Part shown: positions 43,494 to 51,209 of the stretch, piece by piece
Numbering within the stretch: the first letter of the stretch is position 1
Layout: every line of letters begins with the position of its first letter
Origin: an uncultured Collinsella sp.
Lineage (GTDB): Bacteria; Actinomycetota; Coriobacteriia; Coriobacteriales; Coriobacteriaceae
NCBI GenBank assembly: GCA_902464495.1
Contig: CABQJK010000012.1
Location: 1-51,209 of the forward strand
Direction: 5' to 3'
DNA: 51,209 nucleotides
The notes under the pieces: generated by a model
Database searches by the model: none
What the model saw: the letters and a program-made list of their open reading frames with translations, nothing else
Told to the model about the DNA's origin: nothing
Made by a program: the position numbers and the translations under genes

Positions 43494-44022
43494 GGCCTTC
43501 TCCCATCAGTTCCTTGAGCCTGCCGAGCGCGCGCCGCTCGATTCGATAGAGGGCGAACCTCGACTTCCCCGTCACGGCGGAGATGTCGGACATAGGCAGG
43601 TCCTGGCCGTAGCGCAGCTCGATGACCTCGCGCTCCTCTTCCGTAAGGCGGGCAAGGGCATCTGCCATGATCAGCCGTCCGTCCATGTCCACATGCCGCG
43701 CGTCAGGAATTGCCGGCGCATCGTCCTCGTCCAAGGTGCCAACCGGTTTTTGGCCTCGGTAGAAGTCGGCACAGACGTTGCGCGCGCAGGTGTAGAGATA
43801 CGCGAGGGGCTTTCCATGCTCGGCGTATAGCGCATCGCTCCGCACGAGTCGAAGGAACACCTCCTGAGTCACGTCTCGGGCATCCTCTTTCGAGGGGAGC
43901 CTTCGCGCGCAGTAGCGGTATACCTCGTCGTAGTGCTCCTCTGCGAAGCGCCCCACCAAAGAGTCGTTTTCGCGGCCTGGCGCGTCCGTCCTGCCGTTGC
44001 TGCCGTATGGAAAGCCTTGCAT
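43486..44022 (-). CDS. ECF-type RNA polymerase sigma factor
   Basis: 178 residues. Region 2 reads FAEEHYDEVYRYCARRLPSK then DARDVTQEVFLRLVR and LAYLYTCARNVCADFYR; region 4 reads ALARLTEEEREVIELRYGQD then MSDISAVTGKSRFALYRIER. No regions 1 or 3, as for ECF factors. AGGAGG lies upstream of the ATG. It heads an overlapping four-gene operon (sigma, membrane protein, ATPase, permease), so it probably activates that transporter, and itself, in response to an envelope or antimicrobial signal. Confidence 0.93.
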   Translation of the reverse strand: MQGFPYGSNGRTDAPGRENDSLVGRFAEEHYDEVYRYCARRLPSKEDARDVTQEVFLRLVRSDALYAEHGKPLAYLYTCARNVCADFYRGQKPVGTLDEDDAPAIPDARHVDMDGRLIMADALARLTEEEREVIELRYGQDLPMSDISAVTGKSRFALYRIERRALGRLKELMGEGHE

Positions 44023-44201
44023 TCTCTTCCCTCACCTCCTATAGGGCATAACGTGGTTTGGCGCCGGGATGTGCGCGGAATTTTGAAATTTACGTCCCAT
44101 GCAATGGGGGAAACCGCAGTCAGCGATGCTCGGTGAGTGGCGGATATGCGAGGGTGTGGCAGGCGGAAAGGGAGCTTATTCGCTTTCCCAAACCGCTCTG
44201 G

Positions 44202-44340
44202 TCATTTGAACGAGACGCGCCGGAGACCGTAACCGTCCCGAGTCATCTTCCCCGACTTGAGGTTCTCCTGTGCGTCCTGCCATGCCTTGATGGCAGCGTC
44301 AAGCTTCTGGGCTCCCTTTGCCTTCGGGTCGATGCGCAGA
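44202..44340 (-). pseudogene. Unidentified coding remnant
   Basis: A minus-strand frame encodes a Lys/Ala-rich helical piece (RIDPKAKGAQKLDAAIKAWQ, then GKMTRDGYGLRRVSF). It has no start codon of its own with a ribosome binding site and abuts the helicase remnant on the other strand. It looks like the C-terminal end of a lost gene; I do not recognise the family. Confidence 0.3.
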
Positions 44341-44347
44341 GCGCCAG

Positions 44348-44535
44348 ACGGGCTTATCGAGGAAATCGGCCTGCTATACGTCGGCGTCACGCGCGCTCGA
44401 AAGGCGGTATATGCCTCCGCCTCGATGCAGCGCAGGACAAAATCGGGGGACTATCAGGCCACCTGTCCCTCTTGTCTAATATCTATTCCGAGTATTGCAC
44501 CTGTGGGCTGGGCGGTGATGGATGCGGAGAGCTGA
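44348..44535 (+). pseudogene. C-terminal remnant of a UvrD/PcrA-like helicase
   Basis: The frame reads EEIGLLYVGVTRARKAVYAS, which is helicase motif VI of superfamily 1 (LLYVGITRAR), followed by about 40 residues to a stop, as at the end of short UvrD-like proteins. Nothing upstream belongs to a helicase, so about 90 percent of the gene is missing. Together with the piece at 44202-44340 it marks a recombination scar. The rest of 44023-44560 holds no gene I can support. Confidence 0.7.
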
Positions 44536-44560
44536 CTTCTGGTGCTACGAGACGTGTCCG

Positions 44561-45490
44561 CTATGGCCGTGAGAGCCGGTCAGCCGTCTTGTCCATGACC
44601 TCGCTGAGCATGGCCAGGCCGTTCTTCAGCTCGCCCTGCTTGGAGAAGTAGTCCCTGTGCGCCATGAATCGTCTGCGCAGGGCTCGGAGCTGCCCGGCGG
44701 CGTCCCCTCTTGCGTTCTCGCTCTTGGCTATGTGCATGTAGCAGAGGGCGAGGGCGGTGAAGTCGTGGACGATGGGCGCTCTCTTAGTGAGTGACACGAG
44801 CTCGCGGTCGATCCCCAGCTCCTCGACCGCCATGTGTCCAGGGTCTCCGTACTTCTCGATGAGCCCGCGGGTGTATGAGGACCCTCCCAGCCCGGCGAGA
44901 CTCCTCTCGGTGTGCTCGGGGTCTATCCCGTCGAGCGAATCCGATGCAAGGTGCAGAATGGAGGCTAGAGCGGAGATGACGGTCTCGGCGTCCTAGGCGG
45001 CCAGGTCTCCGGACAGGCCCATGACCGTCGGGGCTTTCGACCGAACAGAGTCGAGATCGACCCTCTTCTCGAGTACCCTGACCTTTCTCTCGCGCTCGGA
45101 ATTGAAGAAGGACGCCATGAGCTCGTAGGGATCGTCTCCCTCGTCCATGATCATCTTGTTGAGCTCGACCTCCATGTAGTGCTCGATGTCGAGTGTGAGG
45201 GAGAGGACTGTCTCGCGAAGGTGGTGGTCGAGCCTCGTGAGCTCGGCGAGGTGGGCGAAGTCGAGGTTGATGTAGGAGCCGAAGTGCTCCGAGTCGGGGT
45301 TGGTGTAGCGGGAGAAGCACTTCGCGAACGCCTTCACCTTGAAGAAGAAGTTGCTCTCTCGCAGGAACCGCTCGGCCTCCCGCTCGTCTGTCAGCTCGAA
45401 GCGGACCCCTCGGTCCTTGAGGTGGCGGACTTGCTGGGCGGCGCCGATGAGTGGCCGTTCCCTTGTTGTGGCGGTGCCGGAATCTCCCAT
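44561..45490 (-). pseudogene. Abi_2 (AbiD/AbiF-like) abortive infection gene with an in-frame TAG
   Basis: One frame of 309 sense codons is interrupted by a single TAG at 44993-44995 (codon 166). Before it: VRHLKDRGVRFELTDEREAE, FLRESNFFFKVKAF, YINLDFAHLAELTRLDHHLR and LTLDIEHYMEVELN, the Abi_2 pattern. After it: GLIEKYGDPGHMAVEELG and KRAPIVHDFTALALCYMHIA, a C-terminal part with the spacing expected. Apart from the TAG the frame is intact, so decay is recent, or the stop is read through or is an error. TGGAG precedes the ATG. Abi_2 proteins abort phage infection. Confidence 0.8.
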
Positions 45491-45509
45491 ATCGGCTCCA
45501 AAAGATAAG

Positions 45510-45545
45510 AAAAATGCGGCTGAAGGTACAGGTACCCGCAGCCGC
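45510..45545 (-). terminator. Terminator-like hairpin upstream of the Abi gene
   Basis: On the minus strand GCGGCTG/CAGCCGC with an inner GGTAC/GTACC stem is followed by ATTTTTC (plus 45510-45545). It lies 20 nt before the Abi start, so it is either a leader attenuator or ends antisense transcription. Next to it is the perfect 18-bp palindrome AAAAGCCCTAGGGCTTTT (45547-45564). Confidence 0.65.
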
Positions 45546-45741
45546 TAAAAGCCCTAGGGCTTTTCACAATGACTGAAGTATACCCGATTGAGGCGGACGG
45601 GGGAGGTGTTCGGATGAAGTTGATATTCAAGGGGGCCGACGGGAATCCAAGGCGCGCCATGCTTCTTATGTGCAGCAAAGCTAATGCTGCTAAAATGTAA
45701 AGCGCTCATGTAGTTTAAACGCACGACGATAAGGAGCACCA

Positions 45742-46962
45742 GTGGGTAACCACTTCCGTACCTCCGGTGCGGGCGATGATGCCCCCAAGACGCAGACGGG
45801 CGTCCAGGGCAGTCGTTTCGCCACTCCGGATTCAGAGGGCCAGCCTGTTGCTCAGGCCCCCACTCAGCCGGCAGATCAGGCACAGCCGGCATCCGATCCC
45901 TTTGCCTACAATCCCACCAGCGATGTCGCGCTTTCCGGCACGGCGGGTTTTGAGCCCGTTCAGGCCGTGACCGCTCGCGTGGAGCAGCCTCAGGCTGGCG
46001 CCGCCACGCCGCAGCCTACCATGGCCGGCATTCCCGACCCCATGGCCCCTGCGACGCCGGTTCCTCAGCCTGCGCAGTCCGGTCTCTTTGCCGCTATTCC
46101 CGATCCCACGCAGCCTGCTGCCCCGGTGGTCGAGAGCGATCAGGCCGCCGAGGTCGCAAGCCTCGATAACGCGCTCAACAACCCCGATTTTACGTCGGTG
46201 TTTGCGCCCATCGATCCGCAAGCCAGCCGCAAGAAGATGGCCAAGCAGGCCGGTGTCGAGCCCGTCATCCTTATGGAGCATGTCACCAAGATCTATCCGG
46301 CACAGCCCAACAAGCCTGCACTCGACGACATCAACATCGAGATCTATCCGGGCGAGTTCGTCTTCCTGGTCGGTCACTCCGGCTCGGGTAAGACCACGCT
46401 GCTGTCGACGCTCAACCGCGACGTCAAGCCGACGAGCGGCCGCATCTTGGTTGCCGGTCAGGACCTCATGAAGATCAAGAACCGCAAGGTTCCGTTCCTG
46501 CGCCGCCAGATTGGCGCCGTGTTCCAGGACTTTAAGCTTCTGCCGCAAAAGACCGCCTACGAAAACGTGGCGTTTGCCCTGCAGTGCATCGGCAAGCCCA
46601 AGGGCGTCATTCGCAGCCAGGTGCCGGAGGTGCTGCGTCTGGTCGGTCTGGCCGATCAGATGGATTCGCTGCCCGACCAGCTTTCCGGTGGCGAGCAGCA
46701 GCGCGTCGCCGTCGCCCGCGCTATGGTCAACCGTCCGCCGCTGCTGATCTGCGACGAGCCCACGGGTAACCTCGACCCGGCGATCTCGCTGGGCATCATG
46801 AAGCTGCTCGAGCGTATTAACCGCACCGGCACCACCGTGATCGTCGCCACGCACGACCGCGAGATGGTCGATAGCATGCACCGTCGCGTGATCGCCCTCG
46901 AGGGCGGCCACGTTATCCGCGACCAGGAGAGGGGAGGTTACGGCAACTATGGCACCAACTAA
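45742..46962 (+). CDS. ftsE: Cell division ATP-binding protein FtsE with long N-terminal extension
   Basis: 406 residues from GTG 45742 (AAGGAG upstream). The ABC domain spans about 175-400: Walker A VGHSGSGKTTLL (from 210), LLPQKTAYENVAFAL, signature LSGGEQQRVAVARA, DEPTGNLDP and VATHDREMVD. Normal FtsE is about 225 residues; here the first about 170 are a Pro/Ala/Gln-rich disordered region with repeated IPDP. The extension is in frame and shares the codon bias of the gene. With FtsX it controls peptidoglycan hydrolases at division. It overlaps ftsX by 14 nt. A -10-like TAAAAT (45691-45696) lies upstream. Confidence 0.95.
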   Translation: MGNHFRTSGAGDDAPKTQTGVQGSRFATPDSEGQPVAQAPTQPADQAQPASDPFAYNPTSDVALSGTAGFEPVQAVTARVEQPQAGAATPQPTMAGIPDPMAPATPVPQPAQSGLFAAIPDPTQPAAPVVESDQAAEVASLDNALNNPDFTSVFAPIDPQASRKKMAKQAGVEPVILMEHVTKIYPAQPNKPALDDINIEIYPGEFVFLVGHSGSGKTTLLSTLNRDVKPTSGRILVAGQDLMKIKNRKVPFLRRQIGAVFQDFKLLPQKTAYENVAFALQCIGKPKGVIRSQVPEVLRLVGLADQMDSLPDQLSGGEQQRVAVARAMVNRPPLLICDEPTGNLDPAISLGIMKLLERINRTGTTVIVATHDREMVDSMHRRVIALEGGHVIRDQERGGYGNYGTN

Positions 46963-47869
46963 CGTGGGCTACTCCTTCAAAGAGGCAATCAGCCACTTCT
47001 TCCGTAACTGGACTACCTCGCTCGGCGCCGTCATCACGATTTTCCTTTCGCTGTTTATCATCGGCTTGTTCATTATGGGCTCCGCGATGCTGAACTCCGT
47101 GATCGGCACCGTCGAGGATCAGGTTGTCATCAACGCGTTCATTAGTGATGACGCCGACCAGGCAGATGTTCAGGCTTTTGAGGCCGAGCTTAAGACGTGG
47201 AATAACGTCAAGTCCGTGACCTATAAGGACAAGGACGACGCGCTGGCCGAGTATACGAGCAAGATGTCGGGCAACGCCGACGCTACCATGAGCGCGCTCG
47301 ATGGCCAGAATCCGCTGCCGGCTTCGTTTGCGATCGAGATGGACGATCCGTCCAAGGTCGAAAGCACGGCCCAGAAGCTCAAGAAGAACGCCGACTTCCA
47401 GAAGATCGCGGATGACGGCGACGTCAACGCGAGCGTGCTGTACGGCCAGGAGGAAGTGAGCCGCCTGTTCCAGGTGACCAACTACATCCGCATCGCCGCC
47501 GTGGTGCTCGTTGGCCTTCTGACCTTTATCGCATTCATCTTCATCAACAACACGATTCGCCTTTCCATCACGGCGCGTCGTCGTGAGATTGCGATTATGC
47601 GTTTGGTCGGCGCCAGCAACGGCTTCATTCGCGGCCCGTTTATCACCGAGGGCGTACTGCAGGCCATTTTGGGCTCGCTGCTTTCCATCGGTGTTCTGGA
47701 GCTGCTGCGCAATCTGATGATTCCGCGTCTGCAGGAGAGCATCGGCTGGATGTCGTTTGCCCTGCCGATGCAGTACTACCTGGTGACCTATGCTGCGCTG
47801 ATTCTGGTCGGTGTGATTATCGGTCTCTTTGGTTCTGCCATTGCCATGCGCCGCTATCTGCGCGTGTAG
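46949..47869 (+). CDS. ftsX: Cell division protein FtsX
   Basis: 306 residues. First membrane segment about 24-46 after a basic start, an extracellular domain (about 55-170), then three segments; TARRREIAIMRLVGASNGFI between segments 2 and 3 is typical. ATG 46949 is within the end of ftsE and preceded by GAGAGGGGAGG. FtsX carries the signal from FtsE to extracellular cell-wall hydrolases. A terminator follows. Confidence 0.96.
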   Translation: MAPTNVGYSFKEAISHFFRNWTTSLGAVITIFLSLFIIGLFIMGSAMLNSVIGTVEDQVVINAFISDDADQADVQAFEAELKTWNNVKSVTYKDKDDALAEYTSKMSGNADATMSALDGQNPLPASFAIEMDDPSKVESTAQKLKKNADFQKIADDGDVNASVLYGQEEVSRLFQVTNYIRIAAVVLVGLLTFIAFIFINNTIRLSITARRREIAIMRLVGASNGFIRGPFITEGVLQAILGSLLSIGVLELLRNLMIPRLQESIGWMSFALPMQYYLVTYAALILVGVIIGLFGSAIAMRRYLRV

Positions 47870-47893
47870 GCATGCCTGGAATTCATCCCTTCC

Positions 47894-47927
47894 AACGGGT
47901 CGTCTCTTATGGGGCGGCCCGTTTTTT
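47894..47927 (+). terminator. Terminator after ftsX
   Basis: AACGGGTCG (47894-47902) pairs with CGGCCCGTT (47915-47923), with one G-U, followed by TTTTT. Confidence 0.88.
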
Positions 47928-47997
47928 GATTCCTCTGTCGCATAGGGATCATTTGGGTAGACTCTTTGGAGTATGCAATCGATAGTTAGGAGGCGCC

Positions 47998-50133
47998 ATG
48001 GGGCGCAATAACAAGCATAAGCGCGGTGCCCGCAATAAGCGTGGGCCGGTGCGCAGCGAACGCCGTCCGAGCCTGACCGGGCGCGTGCAGCTCCATGAGC
48101 ATGGCGCCTATGTCATAACCGAGAGCGGCGACTACAAGGTTATGGGCCGCGGTAAGCGCGAGATCATGGATGGCGATACCGTTGCCGTGAGCATTAAGAA
48201 CAGCCCGCACGGTGAGCGGCGCGCCGTGATCGAAGGCGTGGTTGAGCGCGCAGCCATAAGCGTGGTGGGTACGTACCAGACCGCTGGTCCGCTCGGTGTG
48301 ATCGAGCCGCTCGATTCGCGCCTGAAGGCCGACTTCTTCATTCTGCCCGAGGATACCTCGGCGGATCGTCTGGGCGTCCACCCGGGTGATGCCGTTGTCG
48401 CGCGCATTTTGACCTACCCGACGCGCCTGGAATCGGGCACCGTGACGATCGAACGCCGCATTGGCGGAGATGACGCGCCCGATTTGGGTGTTCAATATGT
48501 GATGGCGCGTTACGGCTATACCGATAGCTATCCCGAGGCCGCGCTGGACGAGGCCGAGGGGCTTTCGCTCGATGTGTCCGCGGCGCTTAAGGACCCGCTC
48601 CGTCGCGATCTGCGCGACCGTTTTGTCATCACGATCGACCCGGTCGACGCGCGCGACTTTGACGATGCCATTTCGCTTGAGCGCACGCCCGAGGGTGGCT
48701 ACAGACTGGGTGTGCATATCGCTGACGTTTCTCACTATGTGGCTTGGGACGGACATATCGATCTTGAGGCTCGCCATCGCACGACATCGGTGTATCTGGC
48801 CGATCGCGTGCTTCCCATGCTGCCCGAACGCCTGTCCTGTGACCTGTGCTCGCTTCGCCCTGACGAGGACCGTCTTGCGTTTACCGTTGACATTGAGCTT
48901 GATGCGCAGGGTCGCGTGCGGCATTACGATCCGTACCCCAGCGTGATTCGCTCGCGTGTGCGTATGGACTATGACGGCGCCGAGGCGCTGCTGGTGCGTG
49001 CCGGCGCGGTGGAGTATGGGGTGCTGGAGGGTGCGGCCGAGGATGTTGCGGCTGCTGAGGTCTCGCGCGAGGAAGCGCTTGAGCGCGGTCTTGCGTGCGA
49101 GGAGGCCGCCCGCGGCTACAACGTCGACCTCGGCGATTTTCTTGTCGCCGCCAACGAACTCGCCAAGCTTCGCCGTCGTATTCGTCGCGCCCGCGGCTCA
49201 GTCGATTTTGACACGGCAGAGATTCGCGCTCTATTGGATGAGGACGGAGTACCCGTGCAGATTGTGGCGCGCGAGCGTTCGTGTGCCACGTCGCTTATCG
49301 AGGAAGCCATGCTGCTCGCCAACGAGTGCGTTGCAGAGTGGCTGGCAGACCGTGATATCGAGGCCTGCTATCGCGTGCATGAGGATCCGAGCCCCGATAG
49401 CCTGCACGGTGCCGCCGTTGCGCTGGCGCAGCTGGGCATCATCGACGATCGCCGTGCTGCCGGTATTGCCCTGGGGAGTCCCGATGAGCTGCAGGCTGCA
49501 GTTGATGCTGCCGCTGGTACGGCCAACGCACCGCTCGTCAACACGCTGCTTCTGCGCAGCATGCAGCGCGCGCTGTACAAGCCGCGCAACGAGGGCCACT
49601 TTGCGCTCGCCGCGCCGTGCTACTGCCACTTTACGAGTCCCATCCGTCGCTACCCCGATCTGGTGGTGCACCGCGTGCTCAAACTGCAGTTGGCCTATGA
49701 GCAGCTCGGCGGCAAGGACGCCTTGGTCCGTACGCCGCGGCTGATCGGCAAGGGGCGCGAGTCGCTGCCGCGCATTCTGCCGCAGATCTGCCGCGCATGC
49801 AGCGATGCCGAGCGCGCGGCAGATGCCGCCAGCCATGCGACGCAAAAGATCAAGATTGCCCAGTACTATGAGGACCGTCTGGGCGAGCGCTATGCCGGAA
49901 CCGTCTCGTGGGTTAGCAGCATGGGCCTGTTCGTACGCCTGGATCTGACGCAGGTCGAGGGCTTGGTTTCGATCAAGAGCCTGGGCAACGAGTGGTTCGA
50001 GTTCGACGAGGATGCGCTTACGCTGACGGGCGCCGACACGGGCACTCGTTACGAACTGGGGCAGCGTGTGATCATCGAGGTCTCGCGCGTCAATACCACG
50101 CGCGGGCACTTGGACTTTAAGCTTATCCATTAG
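47998..50133 (+). CDS. rnr: Ribonuclease R (RNB/RNase II family)
   Basis: 711 residues, ATG after TAGGAGG. A basic N-terminus and cold-shock domains lead to the RNB domain with the Asp cluster TIDPVDARDFDDAIS and HIADVSHYVAWD, then HFTSPIRRYPDLVVHRVLKL; a C-terminal S1 domain (AGTVSWVSSMGLFVRLDLTQ) ends the protein. It is a processive 3'-5' exoribonuclease acting on structured RNA, including in trans-translation. The usual smpB partner does not follow here. Confidence 0.95.
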   Translation: MGRNNKHKRGARNKRGPVRSERRPSLTGRVQLHEHGAYVITESGDYKVMGRGKREIMDGDTVAVSIKNSPHGERRAVIEGVVERAAISVVGTYQTAGPLGVIEPLDSRLKADFFILPEDTSADRLGVHPGDAVVARILTYPTRLESGTVTIERRIGGDDAPDLGVQYVMARYGYTDSYPEAALDEAEGLSLDVSAALKDPLRRDLRDRFVITIDPVDARDFDDAISLERTPEGGYRLGVHIADVSHYVAWDGHIDLEARHRTTSVYLADRVLPMLPERLSCDLCSLRPDEDRLAFTVDIELDAQGRVRHYDPYPSVIRSRVRMDYDGAEALLVRAGAVEYGVLEGAAEDVAAAEVSREEALERGLACEEAARGYNVDLGDFLVAANELAKLRRRIRRARGSVDFDTAEIRALLDEDGVPVQIVARERSCATSLIEEAMLLANECVAEWLADRDIEACYRVHEDPSPDSLHGAAVALAQLGIIDDRRAAGIALGSPDELQAAVDAAAGTANAPLVNTLLLRSMQRALYKPRNEGHFALAAPCYCHFTSPIRRYPDLVVHRVLKLQLAYEQLGGKDALVRTPRLIGKGRESLPRILPQICRACSDAERAADAASHATQKIKIAQYYEDRLGERYAGTVSWVSSMGLFVRLDLTQVEGLVSIKSLGNEWFEFDEDALTLTGADTGTRYELGQRVIIEVSRVNTTRGHLDFKLIH

Positions 50134-50158
50134 CCAAATCCCGACTCGCGGCGGGAGG

Positions 50159-50194
50159 GCGGAGGGCGGTCTTTCGGGGCCGCCCTCCGCATTT
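50159..50194 (+). terminator. Terminator-like hairpin after rnr
   Basis: GCGGAGGGCGG (50159-50169) pairs perfectly with CCGCCCTCCGC (50180-50190). Only ATTTGG follows, so the T-run is weak. Confidence 0.7.
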
Positions 50195-50250
50195 GGATCG
50201 CGGCTATCTTGCCGTCTGCTCGGCCGCCCGCTTACCTGCTATTTGAGAGG

Positions 50251-50292
50251 TAAAACCTACCAAAATAAACCTGTCCCTTTTTGGCAGGTTTA
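50251..50292. repeat. Palindromic repeat, AACCTGCC type, second copy
   Basis: AAACCTACCAAAA and TTTTGGCAGGTTT form a 13-bp stem with one mismatch around TAAACCTGTCCC. Same family as 32876-32914. It lies just before the serine recombinase start. Confidence 0.65.
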
Positions 50293-50310
50293 CAAGAAAG
50301 CGGGGATGAG

Positions 50311-50916
50311 ATGGCGACGGTGTACGGTTATGCGCGGGTGAGTTCGCGCGATCAGAATCTGAATCGGCAGCTGGATGCGCTGGGCGCCTATGGCGTGGGC
50401 TCGGCGAATATTTATGCCGACCATGCGAGCGGCAAGGACTTCGATCGCCCGCGGTATCGCGAACTGCTGCACATCCTGGGAGACGGGGACGTGCTGGTGG
50501 TGCTTTCTATCGACCGACTTGGCCGTAATTACTCCGAGATTCTTGAGGAATGGCGACGCATTACCAAGGAGCTCGGGGTTGCCATTGTGGTGTTGGACAT
50601 GCCATTGCTTGACACGCGCGCCAGGGCCAGCGGCGCGCCGGATGTGACCAATACCCTGATTGCCGATATTGTGCTACAACTGCTGAGCTACGTGGCGCAG
50701 GTGGAGCGCGAGAATATTCATCGGCGCCAGGCGGAGGGGATTGCAGCGGCGCGGGCGCGAGGGGTCCGTTTCGGTCGACCTCGCAAGCCGTGCCCTCCTC
50801 AGTTTGAGCTGGTACGCGATAGCTATGAGGCAGGCGATATTACCCGCAGCCAGGCAGCAAAGTGCCTGGGCGTGTGCGTGGGGACGTTCGATCGCTGGAT
50901 GCGCGAGGCGGGGTAG
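50311..50916 (+). CDS. Serine recombinase, resolvase/invertase family
   Basis: 201 residues from ATG 50311. The catalytic domain begins YGYARVSSRDQNLNRQLDAL (nucleophile about S11), with VLVVLSIDRLGRNYSEILEE and the Arg-rich YVAQVERENIHRRQAEGI. A C-terminal HTH (QFELVRDSYEAGDITRSQAA to GTFDRWMREAG) binds DNA. Size fits a Tn3-type resolvase or invertase, not a large integrase. No transposase or obvious res site is visible within the window, so whether it serves a transposon, inversion or housekeeping role is open. Confidence 0.93.
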   Translation: MATVYGYARVSSRDQNLNRQLDALGAYGVGSANIYADHASGKDFDRPRYRELLHILGDGDVLVVLSIDRLGRNYSEILEEWRRITKELGVAIVVLDMPLLDTRARASGAPDVTNTLIADIVLQLLSYVAQVERENIHRRQAEGIAAARARGVRFGRPRKPCPPQFELVRDSYEAGDITRSQAAKCLGVCVGTFDRWMREAG

Positions 50917-50956
50917 GGGTTTGCGCCGCTTTGGCGCTTCCTGTTGCGATTCAAAT

Positions 50957-50984
50957 TTTGCTACAACGACACTGCTATTTAGAC
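50957..50984 (+). promoter_or_regulatory. Candidate promoter at the window's right end
   Basis: TTGCTA and TAGACT are 16 nt apart in a locally AT-rich patch (about 50957-50984), shortly after the recombinase. It would serve the small frame at 51059 or a gene beyond the window. Confidence 0.35.
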
Positions 50985-51058
50985 TACACTCCTTTTGCGC
51001 TGCCTGCTCCGTTGGCGACCAGGTGCATAAGATTTTTGTTCCCGGCAGACATTTCGAC

Positions 51059-51175
51059 ATGATCGACTTGGGCTTCGATGCTGCGGGCTATGTCACCGCG
51101 ATGCTGCTGGTATTGCTGGCAGCGGCGTTGGTGCACTATGCGACTCGGCCGATTGGCGCCCATGCGAGGCGCTAG
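51059..51175 (+). CDS. Possible small membrane protein
   Basis: 38 codons from ATG 51059 encode a short acidic start (MIDLGFDAAGYVT), one hydrophobic segment (AMLLVLLAAALVHYA) and a basic end (TRPIGAHARR), a plausible single-pass protein with positive-inside end. No good ribosome binding site precedes the ATG, and a GTG upstream (about 51023) would add 12 residues. Family unknown; it may not be a gene. Confidence 0.25.
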   Translation: MIDLGFDAAGYVTAMLLVLLAAALVHYATRPIGAHARR

Positions 51176-51209
51176 CCGGTAACAAACCCGTTTCTGATAA
51201 TGCGACCTT

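Noticed and set aside
50741..51175. 144-codon plus-strand frame over the recombinase end
   Set aside because: Its first two thirds overlap the recombinase in another frame and look like shadow sequence; only the last 38 codons could be a gene and are listed with low confidence.

Overview
The window is a high-GC bacterial chromosome segment. Gene content, the zinc-type S14 and L31, the Ala-rich tails on L17 and L31 and the codon habit point to a gut Coriobacteriia, most probably Collinsella. This is inferred from protein character; no database search was possible.

Layout. Positions 1-155 hold the end of an XdhC-type gene. Positions 469-11125 are the distal half of the S10/spc/alpha ribosomal cluster in standard order (rplE, rpsN, rpsH, rplF, rplR, rpsE, rpmD, rplO, secY, adk, map, infA, rpmJ, rpsM, rpsK, rpsD, rpoA, rplQ) followed by truA; the usual rplN-rplX are absent upstream. 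Positions 11287-24629 are housekeeping genes: a possible glycosyltransferase, argR, a class A penicillin-binding protein, a U32 protein, tyrS, ade, two HAD phosphatases, gltA and an ACT-domain protein.

Positions 24811-32086 look like a genomic island bounded by 64-bp direct repeats. It carries a truncated tyrosine integrase, a YozG-type repressor with a DUF2975 membrane protein, and a divergent transporter operon: a permease built from two repeated modules, an ATPase, a permease-ATPase fusion carrying a third copy of the module, and last a small Sec-exported Tyr-rich protein of no family I recognise. This is the best candidate for an undescribed system.

Positions 32311-40037 return to core genes: rpmE, secA-prfB (RF2), a YitT-family protein and a split transketolase. 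Positions 40466-45490 are accessory, on the minus strand: an ECF sigma factor, an integral membrane protein and an ABC ATPase/permease pair in one overlapping operon, gene debris including a UvrD-like helicase tail, and an Abi_2-type gene broken by one in-frame TAG. Positions 45742-50133 are ftsE-ftsX and rnr. A serine recombinase (50311-50916) and a promoter-like tail close the window.

Several intergenic spaces contain REP-like palindromes with a CCTGTCCC core, and one HAD gene sits between 39-bp inverted repeats.
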